64,000 nucleotides of DNA from Hymenobacter sp. 5317J-9 (GTDB lineage Bacteria > Bacteroidota > Bacteroidia > Cytophagales > Hymenobacteraceae), in the NCBI RefSeq assembly GCF_022921075.1, contig NZ_CP095050.1:248001-312000 (forward strand), in the 5' to 3' direction. The notes beneath the pieces are model-generated. The model saw only the letters and a program-made list of their open reading frames with translations, did not search any database and had not been told where the DNA came from. The translations under genes were made by a program, and so were the position numbers. The stretch's first letter is position 1. Each line of letters opens with the position of its first letter. Below are positions 1 through 8,746 of the stretch, one piece after another.

Positions 1-1896
1 CGTTTGGTCCACGCCTTCGGCGATGAAATCGGCGGGGAAATTCTTCTGGAACTGGCCCTCGTTTTCAATCGGGTAGTGCCACTGCGCGTAGGGCATGGCG
101 CCGCTGTCGAACCACACGTCGATGAGGTCGGGCTCGCGGTACATGGGCTGGCCGGTGGGCGAGACGAGGAAAATATCGTCGACGTAGGGCCGGTGCAGGT
201 CCACTTTTTCGCCGTTGGCGTAGGGGTTGTGGGTCATGATTTCGGCCGCCACGGCCTTGTCAATCTCCGCCTTCAACTCGGCGATGCTGCCGATGCAGAT
301 TTCCTCCGTCCGGTCCTGGCTGCGCCAGATGGGCAGCGGCGTACCCCAGTAGCGGGAGCGACTTAAGTTCCAGTCTACCAAGTTTTCCAGCCAGTTGCCG
401 AAGCGGCCGGTGCCGGTGCTTTCGGGCTTCCAGTTGATGGTTTTGTTGAGCTCGATGAGCCGGTCCTTCACCGCCGTGGTCTTGATGAACCAGGAATCGA
501 GCGGGTAGTAGAGCACGGGCTTGTCGGTGCGCCAGCAGTGCGGGTAGGTGTGCTCGTACTTCTCCACTTTGAAGGCCGTGCCGTCGCCCTTCATCTTGAT
601 AACGATGCTTTCGTCCAGCGTTTTATAGTCGGCGCCGGTTTCGTCGTGGCCGTCGTAGTTCTTCACCCAGCGGCCCGCAAACTCGCCCATTTGGGGCACG
701 TAGCGGCCCGTCCGGTCCACGATGGGGCCGAGCGTGCCTTCGGCATCCGGCACCATCAGGGCCGGGATGTCAGCCAGCTGCGCGGCCCGGAAGTCGTCGG
801 CGCCAAACGTGGGCGAGATGTGCACGATGCCCGTGCCGTCCTCCGTGGTCACGAAGTCGCCGTTGATAACGCGGAAAGCCCGCTCCTGCCCTTCAAACGG
901 CGTGAAATCGAACAGTCGCTCGTACTTGATGTCCACCAAATCAGCGCCCGTAAACTCGCCTTCCACGCGCCAGGGCAGCACCTTGTGGTCGCCTTCGGCA
1001 TAACCTTCCAGCGGCGCAGCGGCACCCTTTTCGTTGAAATAACGGCTCACCAACGCCTTCGCCAGCACCACGTGGATGGGCGCGTAAGTGTAGGGGTTGA
1101 AGGTGCGGATGAGCTGGTACGGGATGTTCTTGCCCACCGCCAAACCGGTGTTGGCGGGCAGGGTCCAGGGCGTGGTCGTCCAGGCTAGGATGTACACGTT
1201 GGCATCAGCCCCGGCCGCGGCGAAAAGCTTCTCCGACTTCTCATCCCGCTTCACCTTGAACTGCGCCACCACGGTCGTGTCCTTCACGTCCTTGTAGGTG
1301 CCGGGCTGGTTCAGCTCGTGCGACGACAGGCCGGTGCCGGCAGCCGGCGAGTACGGCTGAATGGTGTAGCCCTTGTAGAGCAAGCCTTTATCGTAGAGCT
1401 TCTTGAGCAGCGCCCAGCAGCTCTCGATGTATTCCGGCTCGAAGGTCACGTAGGGGTCGTTGAGGTCGACCCAGTAGCCCATTTTCTCGGTCAGGTCGTC
1501 CCACTGCGCCTTGAAGCGCATGACGGTTTCCTTACAGCGCTGGTTGTAGTCCTCCACGCTGATTTTCTTACCGATATCCTCCTTGGTGATGCCTAGCTCC
1601 TTCTCCACCTGCAGCTCGATGGGCAGGCCGTGGGTGTCCCAGCCGCCTTTGCGGGGCACTTGCTTGCCCAGCAGCGTCTGGTAGCGGCCGAAGATGTCCT
1701 TCACCGTCCGGGCCATCACGTGGTGGATGCCGGGCGCGCCGTTGGCCGACGGAGGGCCTTCGTAAAACACGAACGTGGGCTGGCCTTCGCGGCTGCTCAC
1801 GCTCTTTTCAAAGATGCCGTGCTCCTTCCACCAGGCGAGGATGTCCTCGCCGAGCTGGCCGTAGTTGAACGGCTGCTTGTATTCGGGGTATTTCAT
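1..1896 (-). CDS. ileS: Isoleucyl-tRNA synthetase (partial, C-terminus off window)
   Basis: Class I aminoacyl-tRNA synthetase that charges tRNA-Ile in the cytoplasm. The reading frame opens with ATG at 1896 (MKYPEYKQPFNYGQLGED) and stays open to base 1, giving the first 632 residues. The HIGH-type signature appears as GAPGIHHVMART near residue 50, followed by GWDTHGLPIE, both typical of bacterial IleRS. The last visible residues (FPADFIAEGVDQT) normally sit just before the WFYTL segment, so the KMSKS loop and anticodon-binding part lie outside the window. A perfect 29-bp-arm inverted repeat separates it from the upstream MMPL gene, so co-transcription is uncertain. Family assignment is secure. 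Confidence 0.96.
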   Translation of the reverse strand, partial: MKYPEYKQPFNYGQLGEDILAWWKEHGIFEKSVSSREGQPTFVFYEGPPSANGAPGIHHVMARTVKDIFGRYQTLLGKQVPRKGGWDTHGLPIELQVEKELGITKEDIGKKISVEDYNQRCKETVMRFKAQWDDLTEKMGYWVDLNDPYVTFEPEYIESCWALLKKLYDKGLLYKGYTIQPYSPAAGTGLSSHELNQPGTYKDVKDTTVVAQFKVKRDEKSEKLFAAAGADANVYILAWTTTPWTLPANTGLAVGKNIPYQLIRTFNPYTYAPIHVVLAKALVSRYFNEKGAAAPLEGYAEGDHKVLPWRVEGEFTGADLVDIKYERLFDFTPFEGQERAFRVINGDFVTTEDGTGIVHISPTFGADDFRAAQLADIPALMVPDAEGTLGPIVDRTGRYVPQMGEFAGRWVKNYDGHDETGADYKTLDESIVIKMKGDGTAFKVEKYEHTYPHCWRTDKPVLYYPLDSWFIKTTAVKDRLIELNKTINWKPESTGTGRFGNWLENLVDWNLSRSRYWGTPLPIWRSQDRTEEICIGSIAELKAEIDKAVAAEIMTHNPYANGEKVDLHRPYVDDIFLVSPTGQPMYREPDLIDVWFDSGAMPYAQWHYPIENEGQFQKNFPADFIAEGVDQT

Positions 1897-1929
1897 TGGG
1901 GATTCAGTCAGTCGTCGGTCAGTAAGGCC

Positions 1930-2034
1930 GTCATGCAGAGCGCAGCGAAGCATCTCGCATGGGGCAGTAATTCAATCGTTTTGGTGTCAATGATTACTAC
2001 CACAAGCGAGATGCTTCGCTGCGCTCTGCATGAC
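1930..2034. repeat. Inverted repeat, type B arms (29 bp, perfect)
   Basis: Arms 1930-1958 and 2006-2034 are exact reverse complements, starting GTCATGCAGAGCGCAGCGAA and ending in CATCTCGC. The 47-bp loop is unrelated to other copies. It fills the gap between the MMPL stop and the ileS start. It belongs to the same superfamily as the copies at 13076, 20921, 34799, 42230, 49027, 56621 and 59939. Confidence 0.95.
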
Positions 2035-2057
2035 GTTCTGATAGTACATGACGTGAA

Positions 2058-4502
2058 TTAAATCGAGTAATCGCCTTCGTAATCAGAGGCTTTGTGCATT
2101 TCTTTCAGGTTTAGGTCGGCATCATCGTCCTCCTCGTGGTACGACTCATCGTAGTGGCGAATGAGGGCGTTGGTATCTGTGTCGCCCTTGCCGTGCTCAA
2201 ACGTCACGAGTAGCGAGGGAAGCAGTATCAGGTTGGAGAAGTTGGTTATTAACAGCGACGCCGACATTAGCATTCCCAGCGCCTTGGTACCGCCAAATTC
2301 GCTGAAGGCGAAGATGCTGAAACCCACGAACAACACGATGCTCGTGTATATCATGCTGGTGCCCGCCTCGCTCAGCGTCACGGATACGGCTTCGCGCACC
2401 CGGCCGCCGTTCAGAGCCATTTCCTGTCGGAATTTCGCCAGCAGGTGAATGGAGTTATCCCCATCAATCCCCAGCGCAATCACGAAAATCAGGGCCGTGC
2501 TGGGCTTGAGCGCGATGTTGAAATAACCCATAATGCCGGCTGTGAGAATCAGCGTGACGGCATTAGGGATAAGCGCGAAAAGGACGGTTTTGAACGAGCG
2601 GAAGAGGAACAGCACCACCAGGCCCACCAGCCCGAAAGCCATGAACAGGCTGTCGCGCAGGGTGTGAATAACGTATTCGTTGCCCTTGGTAAAGATGATG
2701 GTCGTGCCTGTGGGGCGAATATCCATGCCCGTCCCTTTGAAGATGCGATTCATCTCCGGGATGATTTTCGTGTTCATCAGCGTGTCCAGGTTCTGGGAGC
2801 CGATGTCGGCAATTTTCAGGCTGATGCGCGCTTTCTGGCTGGTACTGTCCATAAAAGAGCGCAGCAGCTTGCTGTTCATTCCTGCGCCACCAGCGGAACC
2901 GCCCGAATTGGCCAAGGCGCTTAGGATGAAGTTCTTTTCCGAGTTGTCCGGCAGGCGGTAAAACGACGGGTTGCCGTTGTAAAACGCCTGGGTGCTGGCC
3001 TTGAGGAAGGTCACCAGGCTAACGGGCGGCGACAGTTCCGGCTGCGTGCGCAGGTACTTCTCAAACTGGTCGATTTTCTCCAGGTTCTTCAGCTTGAACA
3101 AGCCCTTTTTCTTGTGCGTATCGACTTCGAATTCTAGCGGCATCACGCCGTTGAAATGGCTTTCGAAAAAGGCCAAGTCGGAGTTCACGGAGCTTTTCTT
3201 GGGCAGGTCGTCCACCATGTAGGACACGGCTTCGATGCGCGAAATGCCGATGGCGGCACCCGCCACCAGCACCAGCGCGGCGATGTACACGGTTGGCCGG
3301 CGGTCGAGCACGAGGTAGTCGAAGAACTCGAGCAGCTTGGTGAGGGGCGCGGCATCAAGGTGCTCCAGTTGCTTGGGCGTGGGCGGCGGCAGGTAGGTAA
3401 ACACGGCCGGAATCAGGATGAAGCTGATGACGAAGGCTGCGAAAATGTTGATGGTGGCGACCAGGCCGAACTGGTAGAGAATGGCAATATCCGTGAAGGC
3501 AAACACGATGAAGCCCACGGCGGTGGTCGTGTTGTTCATCAGCGTGACGAGGCCGATTTTGCGGATAACCCGCGTCATGGCCAGCATCTGGTTGCCCGAT
3601 TTGCGGTAGTCGTAATGGTATCGGCTCAGCAGATAAGTGCAGTTCGGGATGCCGATAACGATGATAATACTCGGAATCAGGCCCGTGAGCAGGTTGATTT
3701 TGAAGCCCAGCAGCACAATCGAGCCAATGCACCAGATAACCGTGACGCCCACCACGATGAGCGGAAACAGCACCGCCGACCACGTGCGGAAGAACACCAG
3801 CAGCGTAATGCCCGTCACAATCATGGCCAGGATGGTGAAGAATTTCATCTCCCCGGCCACTTTGCTCGTCATCGTGGAGCGCACGTAGGGCAGGCCGGCG
3901 TAGTGGAGCTTGATGCTGGTTTTCTTCTCAAACTGCGTCGCGAAGCCCAGGATATTGTTCATCACCGCCTGCCGCTTCGAGGAGTTCAGGTACTTGGGGT
4001 CCATGGTTAGGGCCAGCAGCGTGGCCCCGGTATTGGGGCTGATGAGCTGGCCTTTGTAGAACTCCACGCTGTTCACCACGCGCATCAGGCTGTCGAGTTC
4101 CTTCTGCGAGCGCGGCGGGGTGTTGAAAATAGGCGCGGCTTTGAAGCTATTCGTAGCCGTGTCCTTGCTGATATTGAGCAACTTGCTTACGCTCAGCACG
4201 CCATTCACGCCTTCTACTTTGGCGAGGGTATCGGTCAGGATGCGAAACTCATTGAAGTTGCCCAGCTTATACACTGAGCTGTCCTGCAGGCCGATAACCA
4301 GCACGTTGCCATCTTCCCCAAACGTCCGCTTGAACTGTTTGAAGTAAATCATGTCCGGGTCCTGCTCGCTCACCACTTGGGCGAAGTCGTAGGTCATTTC
4401 CACGTCCTTGGCCTTCCAGGCCATGAACGCGGTAATGACGGCCAGCACCGCAATCAGCGACAGGCGAAACCGGATGATAAAGACGGCAAGTTTTTCCCAC
4501 AT
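2058..4502 (-). CDS. RND superfamily (MMPL-type) exporter
   Basis: An 814-residue inner-membrane protein with the duplicated architecture of the MMPL/predicted-RND-exporter family (COG1033 type): one N-terminal helix (about 5-27), a large periplasmic loop, a five-to-six-helix bundle (about 215-375), a second anchor near 405, a second loop, and a second bundle (about 625-765). The second bundle carries GIDGDNSIHLLAKFRQEM, which matches the conserved helix-4 charged region used for proton coupling in the family. The tail is acidic and cytoplasmic. ATG at 4502 is followed by a good membrane anchor and is the only sensible start. The substrate cannot be told from sequence; related proteins export lipids or hopanoids. 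It lies between two tRNA synthetase genes but is bounded by repeats on both sides. Confidence 0.85.
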   Translation of the reverse strand: MWEKLAVFIIRFRLSLIAVLAVITAFMAWKAKDVEMTYDFAQVVSEQDPDMIYFKQFKRTFGEDGNVLVIGLQDSSVYKLGNFNEFRILTDTLAKVEGVNGVLSVSKLLNISKDTATNSFKAAPIFNTPPRSQKELDSLMRVVNSVEFYKGQLISPNTGATLLALTMDPKYLNSSKRQAVMNNILGFATQFEKKTSIKLHYAGLPYVRSTMTSKVAGEMKFFTILAMIVTGITLLVFFRTWSAVLFPLIVVGVTVIWCIGSIVLLGFKINLLTGLIPSIIIVIGIPNCTYLLSRYHYDYRKSGNQMLAMTRVIRKIGLVTLMNNTTTAVGFIVFAFTDIAILYQFGLVATINIFAAFVISFILIPAVFTYLPPPTPKQLEHLDAAPLTKLLEFFDYLVLDRRPTVYIAALVLVAGAAIGISRIEAVSYMVDDLPKKSSVNSDLAFFESHFNGVMPLEFEVDTHKKKGLFKLKNLEKIDQFEKYLRTQPELSPPVSLVTFLKASTQAFYNGNPSFYRLPDNSEKNFILSALANSGGSAGGAGMNSKLLRSFMDSTSQKARISLKIADIGSQNLDTLMNTKIIPEMNRIFKGTGMDIRPTGTTIIFTKGNEYVIHTLRDSLFMAFGLVGLVVLFLFRSFKTVLFALIPNAVTLILTAGIMGYFNIALKPSTALIFVIALGIDGDNSIHLLAKFRQEMALNGGRVREAVSVTLSEAGTSMIYTSIVLFVGFSIFAFSEFGGTKALGMLMSASLLITNFSNLILLPSLLVTFEHGKGDTDTNALIRHYDESYHEEDDDADLNLKEMHKASDYEGDYSI

Positions 4503-4536
4503 AATATCCTGTAAAGCGGCAAAGTTACGCGAAGGG

Positions 4537-4731
4537 GCGCTGGGCTAACCTCACCCCCGGCCCCTCTCCAAAAGAGAGGGGAGCCTGACGCCTTTGGAAA
4601 TTTCAAAACACGGCTTCATTATCAACAAAAAGCCCCGCCTCTGAATTGAGGCGGGGCTTTAAATGACAACCAGATTACGTCAGGCTCCCCTCTCTTTTGG
4701 AGAGGGGCCGGGGGTGAGGTTAGCCCAGCGC
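4537..4731. repeat. 54-bp perfect inverted repeat flanking a terminator
   Basis: Arms 4537-4590 and 4678-4731 are exact reverse complements over 54 bp. They contain GGCCCCTCTCCAAAAGAGAG, itself partly palindromic. The 87-bp interior holds the glyS terminator hairpin (4629-4660). The right arm ends 7 bp short of the glyS stop codon and the left arm begins 34 bp upstream of the MMPL start. Confidence 0.95.
4629..4660 (-). terminator. Rho-independent terminator of glyS
   Basis: Thirteen-base-pair stem AAAGCCCCGCCTC / GAGGCGGGGCTTT with a 6-nt loop. Read on the minus strand it is followed by TTTTTGTTGAT. It sits 79 bp after the glyS stop, between the arms of the 54-bp repeat. Confidence 0.85.
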
Positions 4732-4738
4732 CGTGCTT

Positions 4739-6241
4739 CTACAGCTGCTCGAAGATGCGGCGGAAGCTCACAGCCTCGCCGATGTAGCTGCGCAGTTCCG
4801 AAATGGCCATGCGGGTTTGCTCGCGCGAGTCGCGGTGGCGCACGGTCACGGTGTTGTCTTCCAGGGTCTGGCCATCTACCACGATGCAGAAGGGCGTGCC
4901 GATGAGGTCCTGGCGGGTGTAGCGCTTGCCGATGGCGTCCCGCTCTTCCAGCACCAAGCGGAAGTCGAACTTCAGGGCGTCGAAGATTTCCTGGGCCTTC
5001 TCGGGCATGCCGTCTTTGCGCACCAGCGGGAAGATGGCGGCCTTCACCGGGGCCAAGGCCGGGTGCAGCTTCAGGAACGTGCGGGTTTTGGTTTGCTGGG
5101 CATCGCCCTCGCCTTCCGTGATGGTTTCTTCCTGGTAGGCGTTGCAGAGCGTGGCTAGGAACAGACGGTCGGCACCCACCGAGGTTTCGACCACGAAGGG
5201 CACGTAGTTGCCATAGGCCTTGCCGGTGGCGGGGTCGAGGTCAGCGTCGAAGTACTGCTGCTTCTTGCGGCTCAGGTTCTGGTGTTGGGTCAGGTCGAAG
5301 TCGGAGCGCGAGTGGATGCCCTCGATTTCCTTGAAGCCGAAGGGGAACTCAAACTCGATATCCACGGCCGCCTTGGCGTAGTGGGCCAGCTTGTCGTGGT
5401 CGTGGAAGCGCAGCTTGGCGGCGGGCAGGCCAATGGCTTCGTGGAAGCGGCGGCGGGCGGCTTTCCAGGTGTCGTACCACTCGCCTTCGGTGCCAGGGCG
5501 CACGAAAAATTGCATCTCCATCTGCTCGAACTCCCGCATCCGGAAGATGAACTGCCGGGCCACAATCTCGTTGCGGAAGGCCTTGCCAATCTGGGCAATG
5601 CCGAACGGAACCTTCATGCGGGCCGACTTCTGCACGTTCAGGAAGTTCACGAAGATGCCCTGAGCCGTTTCGGGGCGCAAGTACACGGGCGGCGCATCAC
5701 CGTCCACGGCCGAGCCCTGAGTGGAGAACATCAGGTTGAACTGGCGCACCTCCGTCCACTTGCCGGTGCCCGACACAGCGCACTTGATGTCCTCGTCGAT
5801 GATGAGCTGGCGCACGCCGGCCAGGTCGTTTTCCGTCAGTAGGCGGCCCATCTCGGCGGTGAGGGCGGCGCCGCGGGCGGGGTCGCCGGCTTTTTCGTAC
5901 TCGGCGGCTTTTTCTTCGAGCAGCACATCGGCGCGGTAGCGCTTTTTGCTGTCGAGGTTGTCAATCATGGGGTCGTTGAAGCCAGCCACGTGGCCGCTGG
6001 CTTCCCAGGTGCGGGGGTCCATGAAAATGGCGGCGTCGATGCCCACCACGTTGCCGTGCAGCTGGGTCATGGCGTCCCACCACAGGCGCTTGAGGTTGTT
6101 TTTCAGCTCCACGCCGTTGGGGCCGTAGTCGTACACGGCGGCCAGGCCGTCGTAGATTTCCGAAGACTGGAACACGAAGCCGTATTCCTTGGCGTGAGCC
6201 ACGATATCTTTTAGTTGTGCGGGTTCTGCTGCTGGGTTCAT
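4739..6241 (-). CDS. glyS: Glycyl-tRNA synthetase, single-chain dimeric type
   Basis: Class II synthetase charging tRNA-Gly, of the alpha2 kind found in Bacteroidetes, archaea and eukaryotes rather than the alpha2beta2 kind. 500 residues, normal length. N-terminal catalytic core has GFVFQSSEIYDGLAAVYDYG (substrate pocket and motif 1 region), motif 2 at about residues 215-240 (AFRNEIVARQFIFRMREFEQ) and a motif 3 region TSVGADRLFLA. The C-terminal anticodon domain follows (IFPLVRKDGMPEKAQEIFDAL onward). ATG at 6241 precedes the conserved block by about ten residues. A terminator lies 79 bp downstream, so it appears to be transcribed alone. Confidence 0.97.
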   Translation of the reverse strand: MNPAAEPAQLKDIVAHAKEYGFVFQSSEIYDGLAAVYDYGPNGVELKNNLKRLWWDAMTQLHGNVVGIDAAIFMDPRTWEASGHVAGFNDPMIDNLDSKKRYRADVLLEEKAAEYEKAGDPARGAALTAEMGRLLTENDLAGVRQLIIDEDIKCAVSGTGKWTEVRQFNLMFSTQGSAVDGDAPPVYLRPETAQGIFVNFLNVQKSARMKVPFGIAQIGKAFRNEIVARQFIFRMREFEQMEMQFFVRPGTEGEWYDTWKAARRRFHEAIGLPAAKLRFHDHDKLAHYAKAAVDIEFEFPFGFKEIEGIHSRSDFDLTQHQNLSRKKQQYFDADLDPATGKAYGNYVPFVVETSVGADRLFLATLCNAYQEETITEGEGDAQQTKTRTFLKLHPALAPVKAAIFPLVRKDGMPEKAQEIFDALKFDFRLVLEERDAIGKRYTRQDLIGTPFCIVVDGQTLEDNTVTVRHRDSREQTRMAISELRSYIGEAVSFRRIFEQL

Positions 6242-6483
6242 GTGTGCAAAAGTAGGCCGATGCGGCGCAAGCTGAAACTTCTGCGTAGAAGGCGCGAAAT
6301 CTGGAACGTGATTAGAACCCCATTAAAAGAAAGCCCGCCAAACGCCGCGGAATACTTCAACCGTCCCAGGGAGCATGATTCCCTCGCGGCCAAGGTGCAT
6401 TGGCTTCCGCCGCGGTAGGTTCTCTACATTTACCCGCGCTGCTGTTCACAATTCGGTAACATGCCGGCTGTGAGCCACCTCCC

Positions 6484-6491
6484 TACCTTTG
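6484..6491 (+). promoter_or_regulatory. Bacteroidetes -7 box of the phosphate transporter gene
   Basis: TACCTTTG fits the TAnnTTTG -7 consensus of Bacteroidetes primary sigma promoters. It lies 39 bp upstream of the ATG at 6531 and overlaps an in-frame TTG at 6489, which argues against that TTG as start codon. No clear -33 TTG was found at normal spacing. Confidence 0.5.
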
Positions 6492-6530
6492 ACCCATGAT
6501 TACACTCAATTTCCCACAAAACCGCCTTTT

Positions 6531-7940
6531 ATGTTTGGTTTAGGTTTAGAGCCTCACGTGCTTATTCTGCTCGTTCTGTGCCTGCTTGCGGCCTGCGCGT
6601 TCGAGTTCGTGAACGGCTTCCACGACACGGCCAATGCCGTGGCCACCGTGATTTACACCAACGCCCTTCGGCCGTGGGTAGCCGTGGTCTGGTCGGCGTT
6701 CTGGAACTTCATTGGCGTATTTGCCGGCGGCATCGGCGTGGCCATGGGCATTATTTACCTGCTGCCCGTCGAAACGCTGGTCGACCAGAACGTTTACCAC
6801 GGCATTTCCATGGTGGGCGCGCTCATTCTGGCCGCCATCATCTGGAATGTGGGCACTTGGTACTACGGCATTCCGGCGTCGAGCTCGCACGCCCTCATCG
6901 GGTCCATTCTGGGCGTGGGCATTGCGTTTTCGCTGCTGCCCGAATCCAAGGGCGCGGCCGTGAACTGGAGCAAGGCCGGCGAAACCGGCATTGCGCTGCT
7001 CGTGGGCCCGCTGCTGGGCTTTGCGCTCACCATCGGCCTCATGTTCCTGTTCAAGCGCTTCGTGCGCAGCAAGGCCATTTTTAAGGAGCCCCACAAGCGC
7101 AAGCCCCCACCCCTCTGGATTCGCCTCACCCTGATTACGACCTGCACGCTGGTGAGCTTCTTCCACGGCTCTAACGACGGCCAGAAGGGCGTGGGCCTGG
7201 TGATGCTGATTCTGATTGGCATCGTGCCCTTCCGCTTCGCCCTCGACGAAACCAAGAACCCGCTCGACCTGCGCGAGTCGCTCACCAAGGTGGAGTACGT
7301 GATGAGCCGCGTGAACACCGCCGACCTCAGCCCCACCGACCAGAAGACCCTGGCCGAAATTCAGGCCGAAACCGCCGACCTCGACCGCATTTTCGCCGGC
7401 AAAACCGACATCAAGCAACTGCCCCAGCAAACGCGCTTCGAGATTCGCCGCGACGTGCTGCTGCTCACCAGCAAGGCCAAAAAGCTCCTCGGCTCCGAGA
7501 AAGTGAGCTTGAGCTCAGCCGACCGCAAAACCTACGACGACGCCACCAAGGAAATGAAGACCTTCACCGACTATGCCCCCTGGTGGGTGCTGCTGATGGT
7601 GAGCCTCTCGCTGGCCGTGGGCACCATGATAGGCTGGCAGCGCATCGTGAAAACCATCGGCGAGCGCATCGGCAAGGAGCACCTGAGCTACGCCCAGGGC
7701 GCCAGCTCGGAACTGGTGGCAGCAGCCATGATTGGCGCCAGCACCTGGCTGAAACTGCCTTCGTCGACCACCCACGTACTCACGTCGAGCATCGCGGGCA
7801 GCATGGTGGCCAGCCGCGGCGTCAAGAACATCAACCCCGGCATGGTGCGCAACATTGCGCTGGCTTGGGTGCTCACGCTGCCCGTTACCATGGTGCTGTC
7901 GGGCTTGCTGTTTCTCTTGTTCCGAGCGGTGCTGGGCTAG
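6531..7940 (+). CDS. pit: PiT-family inorganic phosphate transporter
   Basis: Inner-membrane phosphate:cation symporter of the PHO4/PiT family, 469 residues. Both signature repeats are visible: GFHDTANAVATVIYTN near the N-terminus and FFHGSNDGQKGVGLVM in the middle, together with PASSSHALIGSILG and LPSSTTHVLTSSIAG. About ten to eleven hydrophobic helices, with a charged cytoplasmic segment of about 110 residues between the halves. The frame also opens with TTG at 6489, but that codon lies inside a -7 promoter box, so ATG 6531 is preferred. No PhoU-like (DUF47) gene is adjacent, although such a partner is common. A strong terminator follows 22 bp after the stop. Confidence 0.93.
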   Translation: MFGLGLEPHVLILLVLCLLAACAFEFVNGFHDTANAVATVIYTNALRPWVAVVWSAFWNFIGVFAGGIGVAMGIIYLLPVETLVDQNVYHGISMVGALILAAIIWNVGTWYYGIPASSSHALIGSILGVGIAFSLLPESKGAAVNWSKAGETGIALLVGPLLGFALTIGLMFLFKRFVRSKAIFKEPHKRKPPPLWIRLTLITTCTLVSFFHGSNDGQKGVGLVMLILIGIVPFRFALDETKNPLDLRESLTKVEYVMSRVNTADLSPTDQKTLAEIQAETADLDRIFAGKTDIKQLPQQTRFEIRRDVLLLTSKAKKLLGSEKVSLSSADRKTYDDATKEMKTFTDYAPWWVLLMVSLSLAVGTMIGWQRIVKTIGERIGKEHLSYAQGASSELVAAAMIGASTWLKLPSSTTHVLTSSIAGSMVASRGVKNINPGMVRNIALAWVLTLPVTMVLSGLLFLLFRAVLG

Positions 7941-7962
7941 CCCCGTTTCGACGGCCAATCAC

Positions 7963-7997
7963 AAAAAAGGCTGCCCCTCAACGGGGCAGCCTTTTTG
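7963..7997 (+). terminator. Rho-independent terminator of pit
   Basis: Stem AAAAAGGCTGCCCC / GGGGCAGCCTTTTT with a 5-nt loop and a T-rich tail, directly after the pit stop codon. Confidence 0.9.
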
Positions 7998-8050
7998 TTT
8001 GCACGGTTTGTTAGCAAAACGGGAGCTTGCTAGCGAAACGTAAAATCTGG

Positions 8051-8119
8051 GGGATAACCCCACTGTTTTTAGTTACTTATCCACTTATCCACAGCAAAAA
8101 AGGACCCAAATGTGGATAA
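8051..8119. other. DnaA-box-like cluster (left of two)
   Basis: Contains TTATCCACT (8077-8085), TTATCCACA (8085-8093, overlapping by one base) and TGTGGATAA (8111-8119, the reverse complement of TTATCCACA), plus GGGATAACC at 8051-8059. Two are exact matches to the classical DnaA box TTATCCACA. The cluster lies 9 bp from the stop codon of the 8128-8613 gene and about 1.2 kb from the larger cluster at 9279-9873. Confidence 0.5.
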
Positions 8120-8127
8120 CCAGCCCC

Positions 8128-8613
8128 TTATTTGGGCCACTGCACCTCCATGTCGTCGTTGATGAAGACGCCGAAATTGACGAACTGCAGCTCGCCTTCT
8201 TCGAAATACAGGTCAATCATCGACTTCTCGTAGGAGAGGCGCACGGCCCCTTCTTCCATGGTTTCGATTTCGGGCGTGGGCTGGTTGTGGCGCTGCATGA
8301 GGGCTTTCACCTGGTCGATGCTGCGGCCGGCAATGGCCTCGCCGAAAAGGCGCATGTTGGGGTTGTCGGTTTCGATGCAGCTGAGACGGAAGTCGTCTTC
8401 GCGGTCGAAGTAGAGGGAGAGGAGGTAGTCTTCCTCGTGGTAGTTCCAAGCTTGGTGCTCGAAGTCGTCGTCGTCGTCGGACTCGTCAATTTCTTCGGGC
8501 TCGCCCACCAGGGTACGCACCTCGTCCATGGTGGCGCCGAAGCGCAACGGGCCCATGCCGGTGCCCAGAATAATTTCGTTTTCCTCGATGCTGGAGGATT
8601 GGGGAGTGCTCAT
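8128..8613 (-). CDS. Uncharacterised acidic protein
   Basis: A 161-residue soluble protein that I do not recognise. After a short polar leader it has an N-terminal motif GTGMGPLRFGATMDEVRTLV that looks like a small alpha/beta fold with a GEP turn. An Asp/Glu run follows (IDESDDDDDFEH, about residues 42-53), then beta-strand-like segments (YLLSLYFDREDDFRLSCIET, FGVFINDDMEVQWPK). No signal peptide or membrane helix. The frame remains open upstream to 9027, but that part runs antisense through the next gene in a different frame, so ATG 8613 (MSTPQSSSIEE) is chosen. It lies between the two DnaA-box-like clusters; no functional link follows from that alone. Confidence 0.7.
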   Translation of the reverse strand: MSTPQSSSIEENEIILGTGMGPLRFGATMDEVRTLVGEPEEIDESDDDDDFEHQAWNYHEEDYLLSLYFDREDDFRLSCIETDNPNMRLFGEAIAGRSIDQVKALMQRHNQPTPEIETMEEGAVRLSYEKSMIDLYFEEGELQFVNFGVFINDDMEVQWPK

Positions 8614-8746
8614 GGCGTTGGGGTGAAGGGTAGTAGGCAAAGGTAGGCTTGGTGCATGGTTGTTGGTACCTGGTGCTTGGGTTTGCACGGCTTCGGGTAG
8701 ACAGAAGCCATCCCCAGGCACTGGGTGCCAGCAACCACGCACCGCC

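Noticed and set aside
1930..2034. Possible CRISPR or tRNA-like structure in the repeats
   Set aside because: The repeats are single inverted pairs with unrelated loops, not regularly spaced direct repeats, and no cloverleaf can be drawn.
3156..4010. 284-residue plus-strand frame opposite the MMPL gene
   Set aside because: It is rich in His, Arg, Asp and Gln, typical of an antisense shadow of a GC-rich coding gene; the minus strand has a clear RND family protein.
6489..6530. TTG start for the phosphate transporter
   Set aside because: The TTG lies inside a TACCTTTG -7 box and the ATG at 6531 matches the expected protein start.
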